Shown piece by piece: positions 31,951-40,708 of a stretch of 45,000 bases of DNA. Every line of letters starts with the position of its first letter. The first letter of the stretch is position 1. A program made the position numbers and the translations under genes. Under the pieces are notes generated by a model. It was not told where the DNA came from. It did not search any database and saw only the letters and a list, made by a program, of their open reading frames with translations. Origin of the DNA: Alphaproteobacteria bacterium (GTDB taxonomy: Bacteria; Pseudomonadota; Alphaproteobacteria; Micropepsales; Micropepsaceae); NCBI GenBank assembly GCA_947474645.1, contig CANJJD010000021.1, forward strand, positions 1 to 45,000. The letters run 5' to 3'.

Positions 31951-32793
31951 ATGAAACTGCTGCGCTATGGGCCCAAGGGCCAGGAGAAGCCGGGCCTGAT
32001 GGACGATAGCGGCCAGATCCGCGACCTGTCCGGCATCGTCAAGGACATTGACGGCAAGGTGCTGTCGGACCTGTCGGCCATCCGCGCCGCCAAGGTGGAC
32101 AGCCTGCCGGTGGTGGCCAAGGGCGTGCGTATCGCCGAGCCGGTCGCACGCGTCGGCAAGTTCATTTGCATCGGCCTGAACTATGCGGACCATGCCAAGG
32201 AATCCAATATGCCCGAGCCGGCCGAGCCGATCATTTTCATGAAGGCGACCAGCGCCATCATCGGCCCCAACGACGACGTCTATCTGCCGCCCACCGCCAA
32301 GAAGGGCGACTGGGAAGTGGAACTGGGCGTCGTGATCGGCAAGGAAGCGCGCTATGTACCTAAGGAAAAGGCGCTGGATTATGTCGCGGGCGCCGTGGTG
32401 GTGAACGACCTGTCCGAGCGCGAATTCCAGCTCGAGCGCCTGGGCACCTGGGACAAGGGCAAGGGCTGCGACACCTTCGGCCCGTTCGGTCCTTATCTGG
32501 TTACCCTGGATGAAGTCGGCGACCTCAACACGCTCGGCCTGTGGCTGGACCTGAACGGCAAGCGCGTCCAGACCGGCAACACCTCCACCCTGATCTTCGA
32601 CGTGCCGACCCTGATCTCTTACGTCAGCCAGTTCATGAGCCTGCAGCCGGGCGACGTGATCTCCACCGGCACCCCGCCGGGCGTCGGCCTGGGCATGAAG
32701 CCGCCAGTGTTTCTCAAGGAAGGCGATGTGATGGAACTGGGCATCGACAAGCTCGGCAGCCAGAAGCAGACGGTCTATCGCACCAAGATCTGA
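31951..32793 (+). CDS. Fumarylacetoacetate hydrolase family protein (2,4-diketo-3-deoxy-aldonate hydrolase-like)
   Basis: A 280-aa cytoplasmic FAH-family enzyme. ICIGLNYADHAKESN opens the catalytic domain; GDWEVELGVVIGKEA carries the metal-ligand Glu-x-Glu; AGAVVVNDLSEREFQ has the Asp ligand and a signature shared with 2,4-diketo-3-deoxy-L-fuconate hydrolases; ISTGTPPGVGLGMKPP is the substrate loop. Such enzymes cleave 2,4-diketo-3-deoxy acids to pyruvate and a hydroxy acid. The nearby aldonate dehydratase and SDR would produce exactly that type of compound, but the sugar cannot be told. It has its own terminator. Confidence 0.92.
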   Translation: MKLLRYGPKGQEKPGLMDDSGQIRDLSGIVKDIDGKVLSDLSAIRAAKVDSLPVVAKGVRIAEPVARVGKFICIGLNYADHAKESNMPEPAEPIIFMKATSAIIGPNDDVYLPPTAKKGDWEVELGVVIGKEARYVPKEKALDYVAGAVVVNDLSEREFQLERLGTWDKGKGCDTFGPFGPYLVTLDEVGDLNTLGLWLDLNGKRVQTGNTSTLIFDVPTLISYVSQFMSLQPGDVISTGTPPGVGLGMKPPVFLKEGDVMELGIDKLGSQKQTVYRTKI

Positions 32794-32814
32794 TCGCCAC
32801 GACAGTCAAAGAAA

Positions 32815-32845
32815 AAGGCGCCGGATTTCTCCGGCGCCTTTTTTG
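32815..32845 (+). terminator. Rho-independent terminator after the FAH gene
   Basis: A 10-bp stem AAGGCGCCGG with CCGGCGCCTT, loop ATTTCT, followed by TTTTTTG. It lies 22 bp after the FAH stop. Confidence 0.93.
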
Positions 32846-32851
32846 TTTATG

Positions 32852-32930
32852 TGTCATTCCCGCGAAAGCGGAAATCCAACTTTAATGTCGCTTCGCGCAC
32901 TGGATGGCCCGGTCAAGCCGGGCCATGACA
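32852..32930. repeat. Palindromic intergenic repeat (TGTCATTCCCGCGAAAGCGG type)
   Basis: The element has short terminal inverted repeats TGTCAT and ATGACA. Inside are CCGC-GAAA-GCGG (32859-32870) and the stem TGGCCCGG/CCGGGCCA (32905-32925). Sequences beginning CATTCCCGCGAAAGCGG are a common dispersed repeat in proteobacteria. It lies between the FAH terminator and the end of the dehydratase gene. Only one copy is seen in this window. Confidence 0.7.
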
Positions 32931-32935
32931 AGTTG

Positions 32936-34750
32936 CTAGTGATTGTCGCGCGGAATGCCCTTGCTTTGATCGATCTTCTGATACTTGACCGCATTCTCCA
33001 GAACCATGCCGGTACCCATCTGGCCCTGGAAGGCGCGCTGGATTTCCTGCCACGGGGTCTGGGAGGCGGGATAGGCAAAGCCGCCGCGCGCCTCCAGATC
33101 CTTGCGGCGCTTGGCGATCTCGTCTTCGGACAGCAGCATGTTGGCCGTGCCCTTGTTGAGATCGACGCGCACCCGGTCGCCCGTCTGGAGCAAGCCCAGC
33201 CCGCCACCGGCGGCGGCTTCGGGCGAAGCATTGAGGATGGAGGGCGAGCCCGAAGTGCCCGACTGGCGGCCGTCGCCGATGCAGGGCAGGGCATTGACCC
33301 CGGCCTTCAGCAATGCGGCGGGCGGATGCATGTTCACCACCTCGGCGGCGCCCGGGTAGCCGATGGGACCGGCGCCGCGCATGATCAGCAGGGTGTTCTC
33401 GTCAATGTTCAGCGACGGATCATCCAGGCGCTTGTGGTAATCCTCCGGCCCGTCGAACACCACGACCTTGCCTTCAAAGGCTTCCGGGTCCTTGGGGTTG
33501 GACAGGTAGCGCTTGCGGAACTCGTCGCTGATGACGCTGGTCTTCATGATGGCGCTGTCGAACAGGTTGCCCGACAACACGATGAACCCGGCTTCCTTCT
33601 TCATCGGCTTGTCGAACGGCCAGATCACTTCGGGCAGCAGCACCTTCTTGCCCTTGCAATTCTCGCCCATGGTCTTGCCGTTGACGGTCAGCGCCTTTTC
33701 CTTGATCAGGCCCTTTTCCATCAGGATGTTCACCACGGCGGGCACGCCGCCGGCATGGTGGTAATCCTCGCCCAGATATTCGCCGGCCGGCTGCAGGTTC
33801 ACCAGCAGCGGCACCTTGTGGCCGATGGTCTGCCAGTCCTGCAGCGGCGAATCCACGCCGATATGGCGGGCGATGGCGCAGATATGGATGGGCGCGTTGG
33901 TCGACCCGCCGATGGCCGAGTTGACCACGATGGCGTTGTGGAAGGCTTCCTTGGTCAGGATCTTCGACGGACGGAGGTCTTCATGCACCATGTCCACGAT
34001 ACGCTTGCCGGTCAGGTAGGCCATTTGCGCGCGTTCGCGGTACGGCGCGGGGATGGAAGCGGAACCTGGAAGCTGCATGCCCAGCGCTTCGGCCAGGCTG
34101 TTCATGGTGCTGGCGGTGCCCATGGTGTTGCAATAGCCCACCGACGGCGCCGACGACGATACCAGCTCCATAAAGCCGGTATAATCCAGCTCGCCGCGCG
34201 CCATCATCTCGCGCGCCTTCCACACGATGGTGCCCGAACCGGTGCGTTCGCCTTCATGCCAGCCGTTCAGCATGGGGCCGACCGACAGGGCAATGGCGGG
34301 AATGTCCACCGTCGCCGCCGCCATCAGGCAGGCGGGCGTGGTCTTGTCACAGCCGATGGTCAGCACCACGCCGTCCAGCGGATAGCCGTAGAGCAGATCC
34401 ACCAGGCCGAGATAGGCGAGATTGCGATCCAGACCCGCGGTGGGGCGCTTGCCGGTTTCCTGAATCGGGTGCACCGGAAATTCCATGGCGATGCCGCCGG
34501 CTTCGCGGATGCCTTCGCGCACGCGCTTGGCCAGTTCCAGGTGATGGCGGTTGCAGGGCGACAGGTCGCTGCCGGTCTGGGCGATGCCGATGATCGGCTT
34601 GCCCGACTGCAATTCCTCGCGCGTCAGCCCGTAATTGAGATAGCGCTCCAGATACAGCGCCGTCATGTCCGGGTTGGAGGGATTGTCGAACCAGGCGCGG
34701 CTCCTCAGGGTCTGGGGAGTCTTGCCGTCATATTTCTTGTCGTCTGCCAT
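32936..34750 (-). CDS. IlvD/Edd family sugar-acid dehydratase (xylonate/arabinonate dehydratase-like)
   Basis: A 604-aa Fe-S dehydratase that removes water from an aldonate to give a 2-keto-3-deoxy acid. The three cluster cysteines are C66 ([10 protein letters not shown]), C134 ([10 protein letters not shown]) and C207 ([10 protein letters not shown]), with Lys136 at the carbamylated metal-ligand position and [13 protein letters not shown] holding the catalytic Ser. Cysteine spacing equals that of L-arabinonate and D-xylonate dehydratases. [22 protein letters not shown] and the C-terminal FAVKYQ-like/RDNH ending recall Caulobacter XylD. Sugar-acid specificity is not certain: xylonate, arabinonate, fuconate and gluconate dehydratases share this fold. 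It follows the SDR gene at 34773 by 22 bp, as one operon. Confidence 0.95.
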   Translation of the reverse strand: MADDKKYDGKTPQTLRSRAWFDNPSNPDMTALYLERYLNYGLTREELQSGKPIIGIAQTGSDLSPCNRHHLELAKRVREGIREAGGIAMEFPVHPIQETGKRPTAGLDRNLAYLGLVDLLYGYPLDGVVLTIGCDKTTPACLMAAATVDIPAIALSVGPMLNGWHEGERTGSGTIVWKAREMMARGELDYTGFMELVSSSAPSVGYCNTMGTASTMNSLAEALGMQLPGSASIPAPYRERAQMAYLTGKRIVDMVHEDLRPSKILTKEAFHNAIVVNSAIGGSTNAPIHICAIARHIGVDSPLQDWQTIGHKVPLLVNLQPAGEYLGEDYHHAGGVPAVVNILMEKGLIKEKALTVNGKTMGENCKGKKVLLPEVIWPFDKPMKKEAGFIVLSGNLFDSAIMKTSVISDEFRKRYLSNPKDPEAFEGKVVVFDGPEDYHKRLDDPSLNIDENTLLIMRGAGPIGYPGAAEVVNMHPPAALLKAGVNALPCIGDGRQSGTSGSPSILNASPEAAAGGGLGLLQTGDRVRVDLNKGTANMLLSEDEIAKRRKDLEARGGFAYPASQTPWQEIQRAFQGQMGTGMVLENAVKYQKIDQSKGIPRDNH

Positions 34751-34772
34751 GGTGAAATCCTGTGGTGAAAAA

Positions 34773-35597
34773 TTAGCTGAACAGAGTCATGCCGCCATCG
34801 ACGCGCAGCACTTGTCCATTGACGAAACCGGCCTGGCCGGAGGCCAGGAAGGCGACCGCGTCGGCGATCTCCTGCGGCTTGGCGTAACGCTCCAGCGACA
34901 CGCCATCCATCAGCCGCGGATCGGTGGTGCGGGTGGCCAGGAAGCGGGCGGTGGTGGTGGGGCCGGGGCTGATGGCGTTGACGCGCACGCCGTTGGGCTT
35001 CATCTCCAATGCCAGGCAGCGCGTGTAATGCAGAATGGCCGCCTTGGCGCAGCCATAGACCACTTCCGACACCACGCCGATATGGCCGTTGAGCGAGCCG
35101 AAATTGATCACCGCGCCCGCATTGCGCTTGGCCATGCCGGGCACCACGGCGCGGCACATCAGCATGGTGCCGACGAAATTGCGGTTCATCACCGCCTGCA
35201 TGTCTTCCAGCGAAATGTTCAGCGCGTCATTGGGATTGGGCTTGCCGCCCTTGGCGGCGATGTCGCCGCCGGCGCAATTCACCAAAATCGAGACGGGGCC
35301 GAGCGTGTCTTCCACTTTCTTGACCAGCGCCGCGACGTCGCTTTCCTTCGAGATGTCGCCCAGCACCGACACGACCTTGCCCGGACCGCGCGCCGACAAC
35401 TCCTTGGCCAGCGCCGTCAGGCTTTCGCTTTCGCCAAAGGCGGCGGGCGCATCTTCGCTGATGTCATGCAGGGCGACATGGGCGCCGCCGGCCAAAAGGG
35501 TCTCGGCGATCATGCGTCCCAGGCCCCGGCCCGATCCCGTCACCAGCGCCACGGCGCCGTCGAAATTGAAGGTTTTGGGGATGCTCAATCCGGACAC
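34773..35597 (-). CDS. SDR-family oxidoreductase
   Basis: A 274-aa classical short-chain dehydrogenase. TGSGRGLG near residue 20 is the NAD(P) site, LVNCAGGD the NAG-like block, [24 protein letters not shown] carries the Ser and Tyr-x3-Lys active site in adjacent blocks, and VNAISPGPT follows. Start is GTG at 35597. It is the first gene of the operon with the aldonate dehydratase. It could oxidise the aldose or lactone, or act on the 2-keto-3-deoxy acid at C4 to feed the FAH hydrolase; the latter is an inference from the gene set. Faces the MFS gene across a 207-bp divergent region. Confidence 0.92.
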   Translation of the reverse strand: MSGLSIPKTFNFDGAVALVTGSGRGLGRMIAETLLAGGAHVALHDISEDAPAAFGESESLTALAKELSARGPGKVVSVLGDISKESDVAALVKKVEDTLGPVSILVNCAGGDIAAKGGKPNPNDALNISLEDMQAVMNRNFVGTMLMCRAVVPGMAKRNAGAVINFGSLNGHIGVVSEVVYGCAKAAILHYTRCLALEMKPNGVRVNAISPGPTTTARFLATRTTDPRLMDGVSLERYAKPQEIADAVAFLASGQAGFVNGQVLRVDGGMTLFS

Positions 35598-35711
35598 TCC
35601 GCTGCAGGACGATCGGGCAGGGGTTGGCCTGAAAACCCTTGTTTTTTATTGGCGAATTCGCCCCTCGCGAGGCGCGAACGGGCCCGATCCATTGACTTCC
35701 CGCTGCCCGAA

Positions 35712-35725
35712 TTTAGTATACAAAA
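35712..35725. promoter_or_regulatory. GTATAC-centred operator (GntR-type) in a divergent promoter region
   Basis: TTTAGTATACAAAA is a nearly perfect inverted repeat around GTATAC. Sites of the TnGTATACnA kind are bound by GntR/FCD regulators of sugar-acid genes. It is centrally placed between the divergent SDR-dehydratase operon and the MFS-SDR-isomerase operon. No second copy of GTATAC was noticed in other intergenic regions. Confidence 0.55.
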
Positions 35726-35804
35726 CGCAAGCCGATGTGAAGCCTTACGGGGCGCAATCCGGCTTCCCATGCCCCAATAAAGGGTCAGGAAACAGGGGCG
35801 GACC

Positions 35805-37028
35805 ATGCAAGCGACACGCACACGTTACTGGGTCGTGGCCTTCGCGCTCTCCCTGGCCATGATCATGTACATCCAGCGCGTGGCCATCGGTCAGGCGATG
35901 GTGCCCATCGCCGCCGAACTGAACCTGGACCAGGCGCAGAAGGGCCTGGTGCTGGGCGCCTTCGGTCTTTCCTATGCGCTGTTTGAAATTCCCATGGGCC
36001 TGCTCGGCGACAAGCTGGGCGTGCGCCGGGTGCTGGGCTTCCTGGTGCTGTTCTGGTCGCTGTTCACCGCCCTGACGGGGGCTGCCTGGAACATGGTGTC
36101 GCTGTGGATCGCGCGCTTTGTCTTCGGCGCCGGCGAAGCCGGCTGTTTCCCCAACCTGACCCGCATGCTGTCGGCCTGGCTGCCGGTGGGCGAACGCATC
36201 AAGGCCCAGGCCATCATGTGGGCGTTCGGCCGCTGGGGCGGTGCGCTGGCTCCACCGGTGGCCTATTTCGTGATCTCCCATGTCGGCTGGCGCTGGGGCT
36301 TTGTCTGCCTGGCCCTGTTGGGCGTGGCCTGGGTGGCGGTGTTCGTGCCCTGGTTCCGCGACGATCCGGCCCAGCACAAGGCGGTCAACGCCGCCGAGCT
36401 GGAGATGCTGGAAGGCAGCCGCAAGCTGGTGCTGCACGACCATGGCATGCCCTGGTACAAACTCCTGTTCCAGCGCGACATCGCGTTCCTGGGGCTGCAA
36501 TATTTCTGCTTCTCCTACACCTGGTACTTCTACGTCACCTGGCTGCCCACCTGGCTGCAGCAGGCGCGTGGCCTCAGCGCGCTGGAAGCGGCGGGCTATG
36601 CCACCCTGCCGCTGGCGGCGGGCGGCTTCGGCTCCATCGTGTCGGGCTTCCTGCCGCTCTCCATTCCGCGCAAGTGGGTGGCGATCCTGGGCTTCTTCAC
36701 CACCGCGGTGCTGATCTGCATCATTCCCAATGTGCCCAGCGTGACGACGGCCATGCTGCTGATGGCGGCGGCGAGCTTCTCGTCCGACCTGACCATGCCG
36801 ATCAGTTGGAACACCTGCGTGGAGATCGGCAAGCAGTATACCGCCACCGTGTCCTCGACCATGAACATGCTGGGCAACTTTGCCGGCTTCGTGGCGCCGG
36901 TGGTGTTCGGCTTCATCCTGCAGGCCACCAACAGCGACTACAGCATGGTGATGTACACCATGGCCGGCGCCGCGGTGCTGGCCGGCATCTGCTGGCTGTT
37001 CATCGATCCGGACAAGTCGCGCGCCTGA
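35805..37028 (+). CDS. MFS transporter, anion:cation symporter (ACS) type
   Basis: A 407-aa inner-membrane carrier with about 12 helices. MIMYIQRVAIGQAMVPIAAEL after the first helix, GLSYALFEIPMGLLGDKLGVRRV with the MFS loop 2-3 motif, FGAGEAGCFPNL and the loop AWLPVGERIKAQ are typical of the ACS family that imports hexuronates, aldonates and galactonate (ExuT, GarP, DgoT types). It starts the operon MFS-SDR-isomerase and is divergent from the dehydratase operon, so the likely cargo is the sugar acid that the dehydratase uses. Confidence 0.93.
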   Translation: MQATRTRYWVVAFALSLAMIMYIQRVAIGQAMVPIAAELNLDQAQKGLVLGAFGLSYALFEIPMGLLGDKLGVRRVLGFLVLFWSLFTALTGAAWNMVSLWIARFVFGAGEAGCFPNLTRMLSAWLPVGERIKAQAIMWAFGRWGGALAPPVAYFVISHVGWRWGFVCLALLGVAWVAVFVPWFRDDPAQHKAVNAAELEMLEGSRKLVLHDHGMPWYKLLFQRDIAFLGLQYFCFSYTWYFYVTWLPTWLQQARGLSALEAAGYATLPLAAGGFGSIVSGFLPLSIPRKWVAILGFFTTAVLICIIPNVPSVTTAMLLMAAASFSSDLTMPISWNTCVEIGKQYTATVSSTMNMLGNFAGFVAPVVFGFILQATNSDYSMVMYTMAGAAVLAGICWLFIDPDKSRA

Positions 37029-37058
37029 TTTTTTCTCCAAAGCAAGAAGGTTTGAACC

Positions 37059-37814
37059 GTGAAGATTGATCTGACTGGCAAGACGGCGGTGATCGTGGGC
37101 GGCTCGGGCGGCCTGGGCGAAGCCATGGCGCATACCCTGTCGGGCGCCGGCGCCAAGATCGCGCTGGTCGGCCGCAACCAGTCCAAGCTGGACAAGGTGG
37201 CGGGCGAGCTCAAGGCCAAGGGCGCCACGGTGGAAAGCTTCAATGCCGACATGACCAGCGAAAGCGACGTCAAGCGGCTGGGCGTGGAGGTGAACGCCAA
37301 GTTCAAGAACCCGCAGATCCTGATCAATAGCGCCGGCATCAATATCCGCAAGTCGGTGACCGATTTCACCCTCAAGGAATTCCAGAGCGTGGTGGATTCC
37401 AGCCTGGTCACCACGTTCCTGGCCTGCAACGTCTTCGTGCCCGGCATGAAGGGCACCGGCTATGGCCGCATCATCAACCTCAGCTCGATGATGGCGCATA
37501 TCTCGCTGCCCAACCGCACCGCTTATTCCGGCGGCAAGGCGGGGCTGCTGGGCTTCACCAAGTCGCTGGCGCTGGAACTGGCGGCGGAAGGCATCACCGC
37601 CAACTGCATTTCGCCCGGACCCTTCCTGACCGAGATGAACCTTCCCGTGGTCAATGATCCGGAAGCCAACAAGCTGTTCCTGTCCAAGCTGCCGGTGGGC
37701 CGCTGGGGCAAGGTGGAAGAAATCGGCGCCCTGGCCTGCTATTTGTGCAGCGACCTGGCGGGCTTTGTCACCGGCACCGACATCCTGATCGACGGCGGCT
37801 GGACCGCCGCCTAG
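37059..37814 (+). CDS. SDR-family oxidoreductase
   Basis: A 251-aa classical SDR. IVGGSGGLGEAMAHTL is the cofactor loop; INSAGIN is the structural block; INLSSMMAHISLPNRTAYSG then GKAGLLGFTKSLALEL give the Ser and Tyr-x3-Lys; ANCISPGPFLTEM and TGTDILIDGGWTAA close it. It resembles gluconate 5-dehydrogenase and similar sugar-acid dehydrogenases, but this level of detail is not secure. Second gene of the MFS operon, 30 bp after the carrier and 24 bp before the exported isomerase. Confidence 0.93.
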   Translation: MKIDLTGKTAVIVGGSGGLGEAMAHTLSGAGAKIALVGRNQSKLDKVAGELKAKGATVESFNADMTSESDVKRLGVEVNAKFKNPQILINSAGINIRKSVTDFTLKEFQSVVDSSLVTTFLACNVFVPGMKGTGYGRIINLSSMMAHISLPNRTAYSGGKAGLLGFTKSLALELAAEGITANCISPGPFLTEMNLPVVNDPEANKLFLSKLPVGRWGKVEEIGALACYLCSDLAGFVTGTDILIDGGWTAA

Positions 37815-37838
37815 TGGGCGCCTAAAGCGGAGAAACGC

Positions 37839-38894
37839 ATGACGACGCGGCGTGACGTGATGCTGGGAGGCGCCGCGCTGGCGGCGGCTTCCGCGCTGCC
37901 GGCGATGGCCGCCGATCGCCCGCAATCGGTGCTGGGCGTGGCCCAGACCGCGCTGGGGCATTATTTCCGCAAGCAGCGCGGCGACAATCCCAATCTGCGC
38001 GGCCCCGCCGATCCCTTCGCCACCCTGGATTATGTCCGCTCCCTCGGCGCGGGCGGGGTGCAGATGGCGCTGCCGCTGGATACCGACGTCAAGAAGCTGC
38101 GCCGGCGGCTGGAGCATCACAAGATGTTCTTCGAGGGCGATATCCGCCTGCTCGACAAGCCGGGCGACGACACCGCGGGTTTTGAAAAAGGCCTGCGCAT
38201 GTTCAAGGAACTGGGCGCGCCCTGCGTGCGCACCGTCTGCTTTGTCGGCCGCCGCTACGAGAATTTCACCAGCCTGCAGCAATACAAGGACTGGAAGGCC
38301 AATTCCCTGGCGGTGCTGGAGGTTTGCGTGCCGATCGCCGACAAGGTTGGCATTCCGCTGGCCATGGAAAACCACAAGGACCGGGTGGTGGATGAAGAGG
38401 TCGAGGTGCTGAAGAAATTCTCCAGCGCCAATTTCGGCGCCCTGGTGGATTTCGGCAACAACATTTCCATGTGCGACGACCCGGTAGAGGTCATCACCAA
38501 GCTGGCGCCTTATGCGAAGTCTTGTCACATCAAGAACATGGCGGTGCAGAATTATGCCGATGGCTTCTTATTGTCGGAAGTGCTGTTCGAGGACGGCTTT
38601 CTCGACATTCCCGCGCTGTGGGCGGTGGTGAAGAAATCCAATCCCAAGGTGCTGGCAACCCATGAGCTGATCACCCGCGATCCGCTCAAGGTGCCGGTGC
38701 TGACCGACAAATACTGGGTCACCTGGCCGGACCGTCCGGCCAAATATCTCGCCGACACGCTCCGGCTGGTGAACACAAATGCCAGCAAGAAGCCGCTGCC
38801 TATGGTCAGCACCCTGTCGCAGGAAGCGCAGTTCCAGGCGGAGGAAAGCAACAACATCCGCTGCTTCGAATGGGCCAGGAAAGCGCTGGTTTAG
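37839..38894 (+). CDS. Tat-exported sugar isomerase/epimerase-like TIM-barrel protein
   Basis: A 351-aa protein. It opens MTTRRDVMLGGAALAAASALPAMA-A, a twin-arginine signal, then a TIM barrel of the sugar phosphate isomerase/epimerase type: LDYVRSLGAGGVQMAL, VGIPLAMENHKDRVVDEE with the first Glu, FGALVDFGNNISM with Asp, SCHIKNMAV with the His, and LATHELITRDPLKVP. The full metal-ligand set is present, so it should be active, yet in the periplasm, where phosphorylated sugars are not expected. A free or keto sugar is the likely substrate. Third gene of the MFS-SDR operon; its end overlaps by 4 bp with the converging aldose epimerase. Confidence 0.92.
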   Translation: MTTRRDVMLGGAALAAASALPAMAADRPQSVLGVAQTALGHYFRKQRGDNPNLRGPADPFATLDYVRSLGAGGVQMALPLDTDVKKLRRRLEHHKMFFEGDIRLLDKPGDDTAGFEKGLRMFKELGAPCVRTVCFVGRRYENFTSLQQYKDWKANSLAVLEVCVPIADKVGIPLAMENHKDRVVDEEVEVLKKFSSANFGALVDFGNNISMCDDPVEVITKLAPYAKSCHIKNMAVQNYADGFLLSEVLFEDGFLDIPALWAVVKKSNPKVLATHELITRDPLKVPVLTDKYWVTWPDRPAKYLADTLRLVNTNASKKPLPMVSTLSQEAQFQAEESNNIRCFEWARKALV

Positions 38895-40009
38895 CGCACG
38901 GAGAAGTGCATCACCGTCGAGGATGTGAAGGTCTCGCCCGGCCGCAGCAGGGTGGAGGGGAAGTTCGGCTTGTTGGGACTGTCGGGATAATGCTGGGTCT
39001 CCAGCGCCAGCCCGTCCGCCGCGCGCAAGGTGGTGCCCGCCGCGCTGACGATGCTGCCGTTGAAATTGTTCGCCGAATAGACCTGCACCCCCGGCTCGGT
39101 GGTGAGCAGCTCCAGGGTACGGCCGCTGACCGGATCGGTGATCCGCGCCGCCAGCTCCAGCGCGCCGGGCTTTGACTTGCGCAGCACATAATTATGGTCG
39201 AAGCCGCGGCCGATCAGCATCTGAGGCTCGGTGGAACGGATATTCTTGCCGATGGGGGTGGGCTCGCGGAAGTCGAACGGCGTGCCCGCCACAGCGGTGA
39301 ATTCGCCGGTCGGCACCTGGAAGGCGTCGGTGGGTGTCACCTGGTCGGCGAACAGGGTCATCACCTGGTTCTCGACATTGCCCGAGCCGTTGCCCGCCAG
39401 ATTGTAATAGGTGTGGTTGGTGAAGTTCACCACCGTGGTCTTGTCGGTGGTCGCCTTATAGTCCATCCGGAAATCATTGTTGTCGGTCAGGGTGTAGGTG
39501 ACATCCAGGGTCACGGCGCCGGGAAAGCCCTGGTCGCCATCGGGCGAGTTGAGCCGGAAGCTGACGCCGGCATCGTTCGCATGACTGAAGTTGCCCACCG
39601 TCTGAAGGATGCGCCGGTTATAGGGCGGCGGCCCGCCATGCAGGGTGACGCCATTGGGATTTTGCGCGAGGTCATAATGCTTGCCCTCAATGGTCACGCC
39701 ATGGCCGATGCGGTTGGCATAGCGCCCGGTCAGCGCGCTCATCGGGCCTGTGGCCTCGATACCGGCCAAATCCTTCTGACACAGGATCACATTCGCCAGC
39801 TTGCCGTCGCGGCCCGGCGCCTCCACGGCGCAGACCGTGCCGCCATAATCCAGCACCTGGGCGCTCATGCCCTGATTGTTGGTCAGGGTGAAGACATGGA
39901 CCGCGGCGCCGTCCTTGGTGGTGCCGAACAGGGCGCTGTTCACCGTGCCGGCCTGGGCGGGCGCCGCCATGCCCAGCAAAACCGCGGCCAGGACCATTTG
40001 TACACGCAT
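38891..40009 (-). CDS. galM: Aldose 1-epimerase (mutarotase), secreted
   Basis: A 372-aa mutarotase with a signal peptide (MRVQMVLAAVLLGMAAPAQA-G), so it works in the periplasm. It interconverts alpha and beta anomers of aldoses. Motifs are GVTLHGGPPPYNRRI, VNFTNHTYYNLAG with the catalytic-site His, FDHNYVLR, QVYSANNFNG and ALETQHYPDSPNKPNF with the catalytic Glu. The start is MRVQMVL at 40009 after GGGGGA; an upstream ATG would add 16 residues. Periplasmic mutarotation would supply the anomer used by the exported PQQ dehydrogenases. Confidence 0.95.
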   Translation of the reverse strand: MRVQMVLAAVLLGMAAPAQAGTVNSALFGTTKDGAAVHVFTLTNNQGMSAQVLDYGGTVCAVEAPGRDGKLANVILCQKDLAGIEATGPMSALTGRYANRIGHGVTIEGKHYDLAQNPNGVTLHGGPPPYNRRILQTVGNFSHANDAGVSFRLNSPDGDQGFPGAVTLDVTYTLTDNNDFRMDYKATTDKTTVVNFTNHTYYNLAGNGSGNVENQVMTLFADQVTPTDAFQVPTGEFTAVAGTPFDFREPTPIGKNIRSTEPQMLIGRGFDHNYVLRKSKPGALELAARITDPVSGRTLELLTTEPGVQVYSANNFNGSIVSAAGTTLRAADGLALETQHYPDSPNKPNFPSTLLRPGETFTSSTVMHFSVR

Positions 40010-40167
40010 TTTTCCCCCGTTTCCGCCCGGTTCCGGCTGGGCTTTGTCGCCGGGCACTATAGTATCGCGCCCACAAAAAAGCGCCTCTTCGGAGCGATTC
40101 TGAAGGGGTCAAAGCTGGGGTTTGGCGGCCGTGCGTTGCGGCGCCGGGGATGTTTTCCGAGGATTGC

Positions 40168-40689
40168 ATGACGAGCGTTGAGAAGCCTTTGATTGTGGTG
40201 ATGGGCGTGGCCGGTTCGGGCAAGACCACCATCGCCAGCGGGTTGGCCGAGCGGCTGGGCGTGCCCTTTGTCGAGGGCGATTCCCTGCATCCCATCGCCA
40301 ATGTGAAAAAGATGGCCAGCGGCACGCCGCTGACCGACGAGGATCGCTGGCCATGGCTGGAAGCCATCGGTGAGCGCATGGAAGTGGAACGCGACACCGG
40401 CCATGGCGTGGTGGTGTCCTGTTCGGCGCTGCGCCAGGTCTATCGCGACTGCCTGCGCAAGCAAGTGCACGGCAAGGTGCACTTCATCCTGTTGGACGGC
40501 TCGCGCGAGCTGATCTCGGGCCGCATGCAAAAGCGCAAGGGCCACTTCATGCCGCCGGCGCTGCTGGACAGCCAATTCGCCACCCTGGAAAAACCCACGG
40601 CGGAAGAAGACGCGGTGATCCTGGACATTTCCCATACCGTGCCGGCGCTGCTGGCCCAGGCCGCCCGCTCCCTGGTTCCGGCGCCGTAG
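40168..40689 (+). CDS. gntK: Gluconokinase
   Basis: A 173-aa GntK-type kinase, phosphorylating gluconate to 6-phosphogluconate with ATP. The P-loop is VMGVAGSGKTT (residues 10-20); GVPFVEGDSLHPIANVKKMASG and TPLTDEDRWPWLEAI are diagnostic for gluconokinase, as are CSALRQVYRDCLR and KGHFMPPALLDSQFATLE. The start is ATG 40168 after GAGGA; an ATG at 40150 would add six residues. It starts 158 bp from the divergent aldose epimerase and 19 bp before the esterase. It gives the cell a way to use gluconate formed by periplasmic glucose oxidation. Confidence 0.96.
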   Translation: MTSVEKPLIVVMGVAGSGKTTIASGLAERLGVPFVEGDSLHPIANVKKMASGTPLTDEDRWPWLEAIGERMEVERDTGHGVVVSCSALRQVYRDCLRKQVHGKVHFILLDGSRELISGRMQKRKGHFMPPALLDSQFATLEKPTAEEDAVILDISHTVPALLAQAARSLVPAP

Positions 40690-40708
40690 GTTTCAGAAAG
40701 GCACGACA

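Noticed and set aside
32843-34768. 641-codon frame antisense to the dehydratase
   Set aside because: The opposite strand has all Fe-S and catalytic motifs of IlvD/Edd; this frame has none.
35745-38528. 927-codon antisense frame across the MFS-SDR-isomerase operon
   Set aside because: It opposes three well-supported genes and has the low-complexity His/Gln/Arg composition of a shadow frame.
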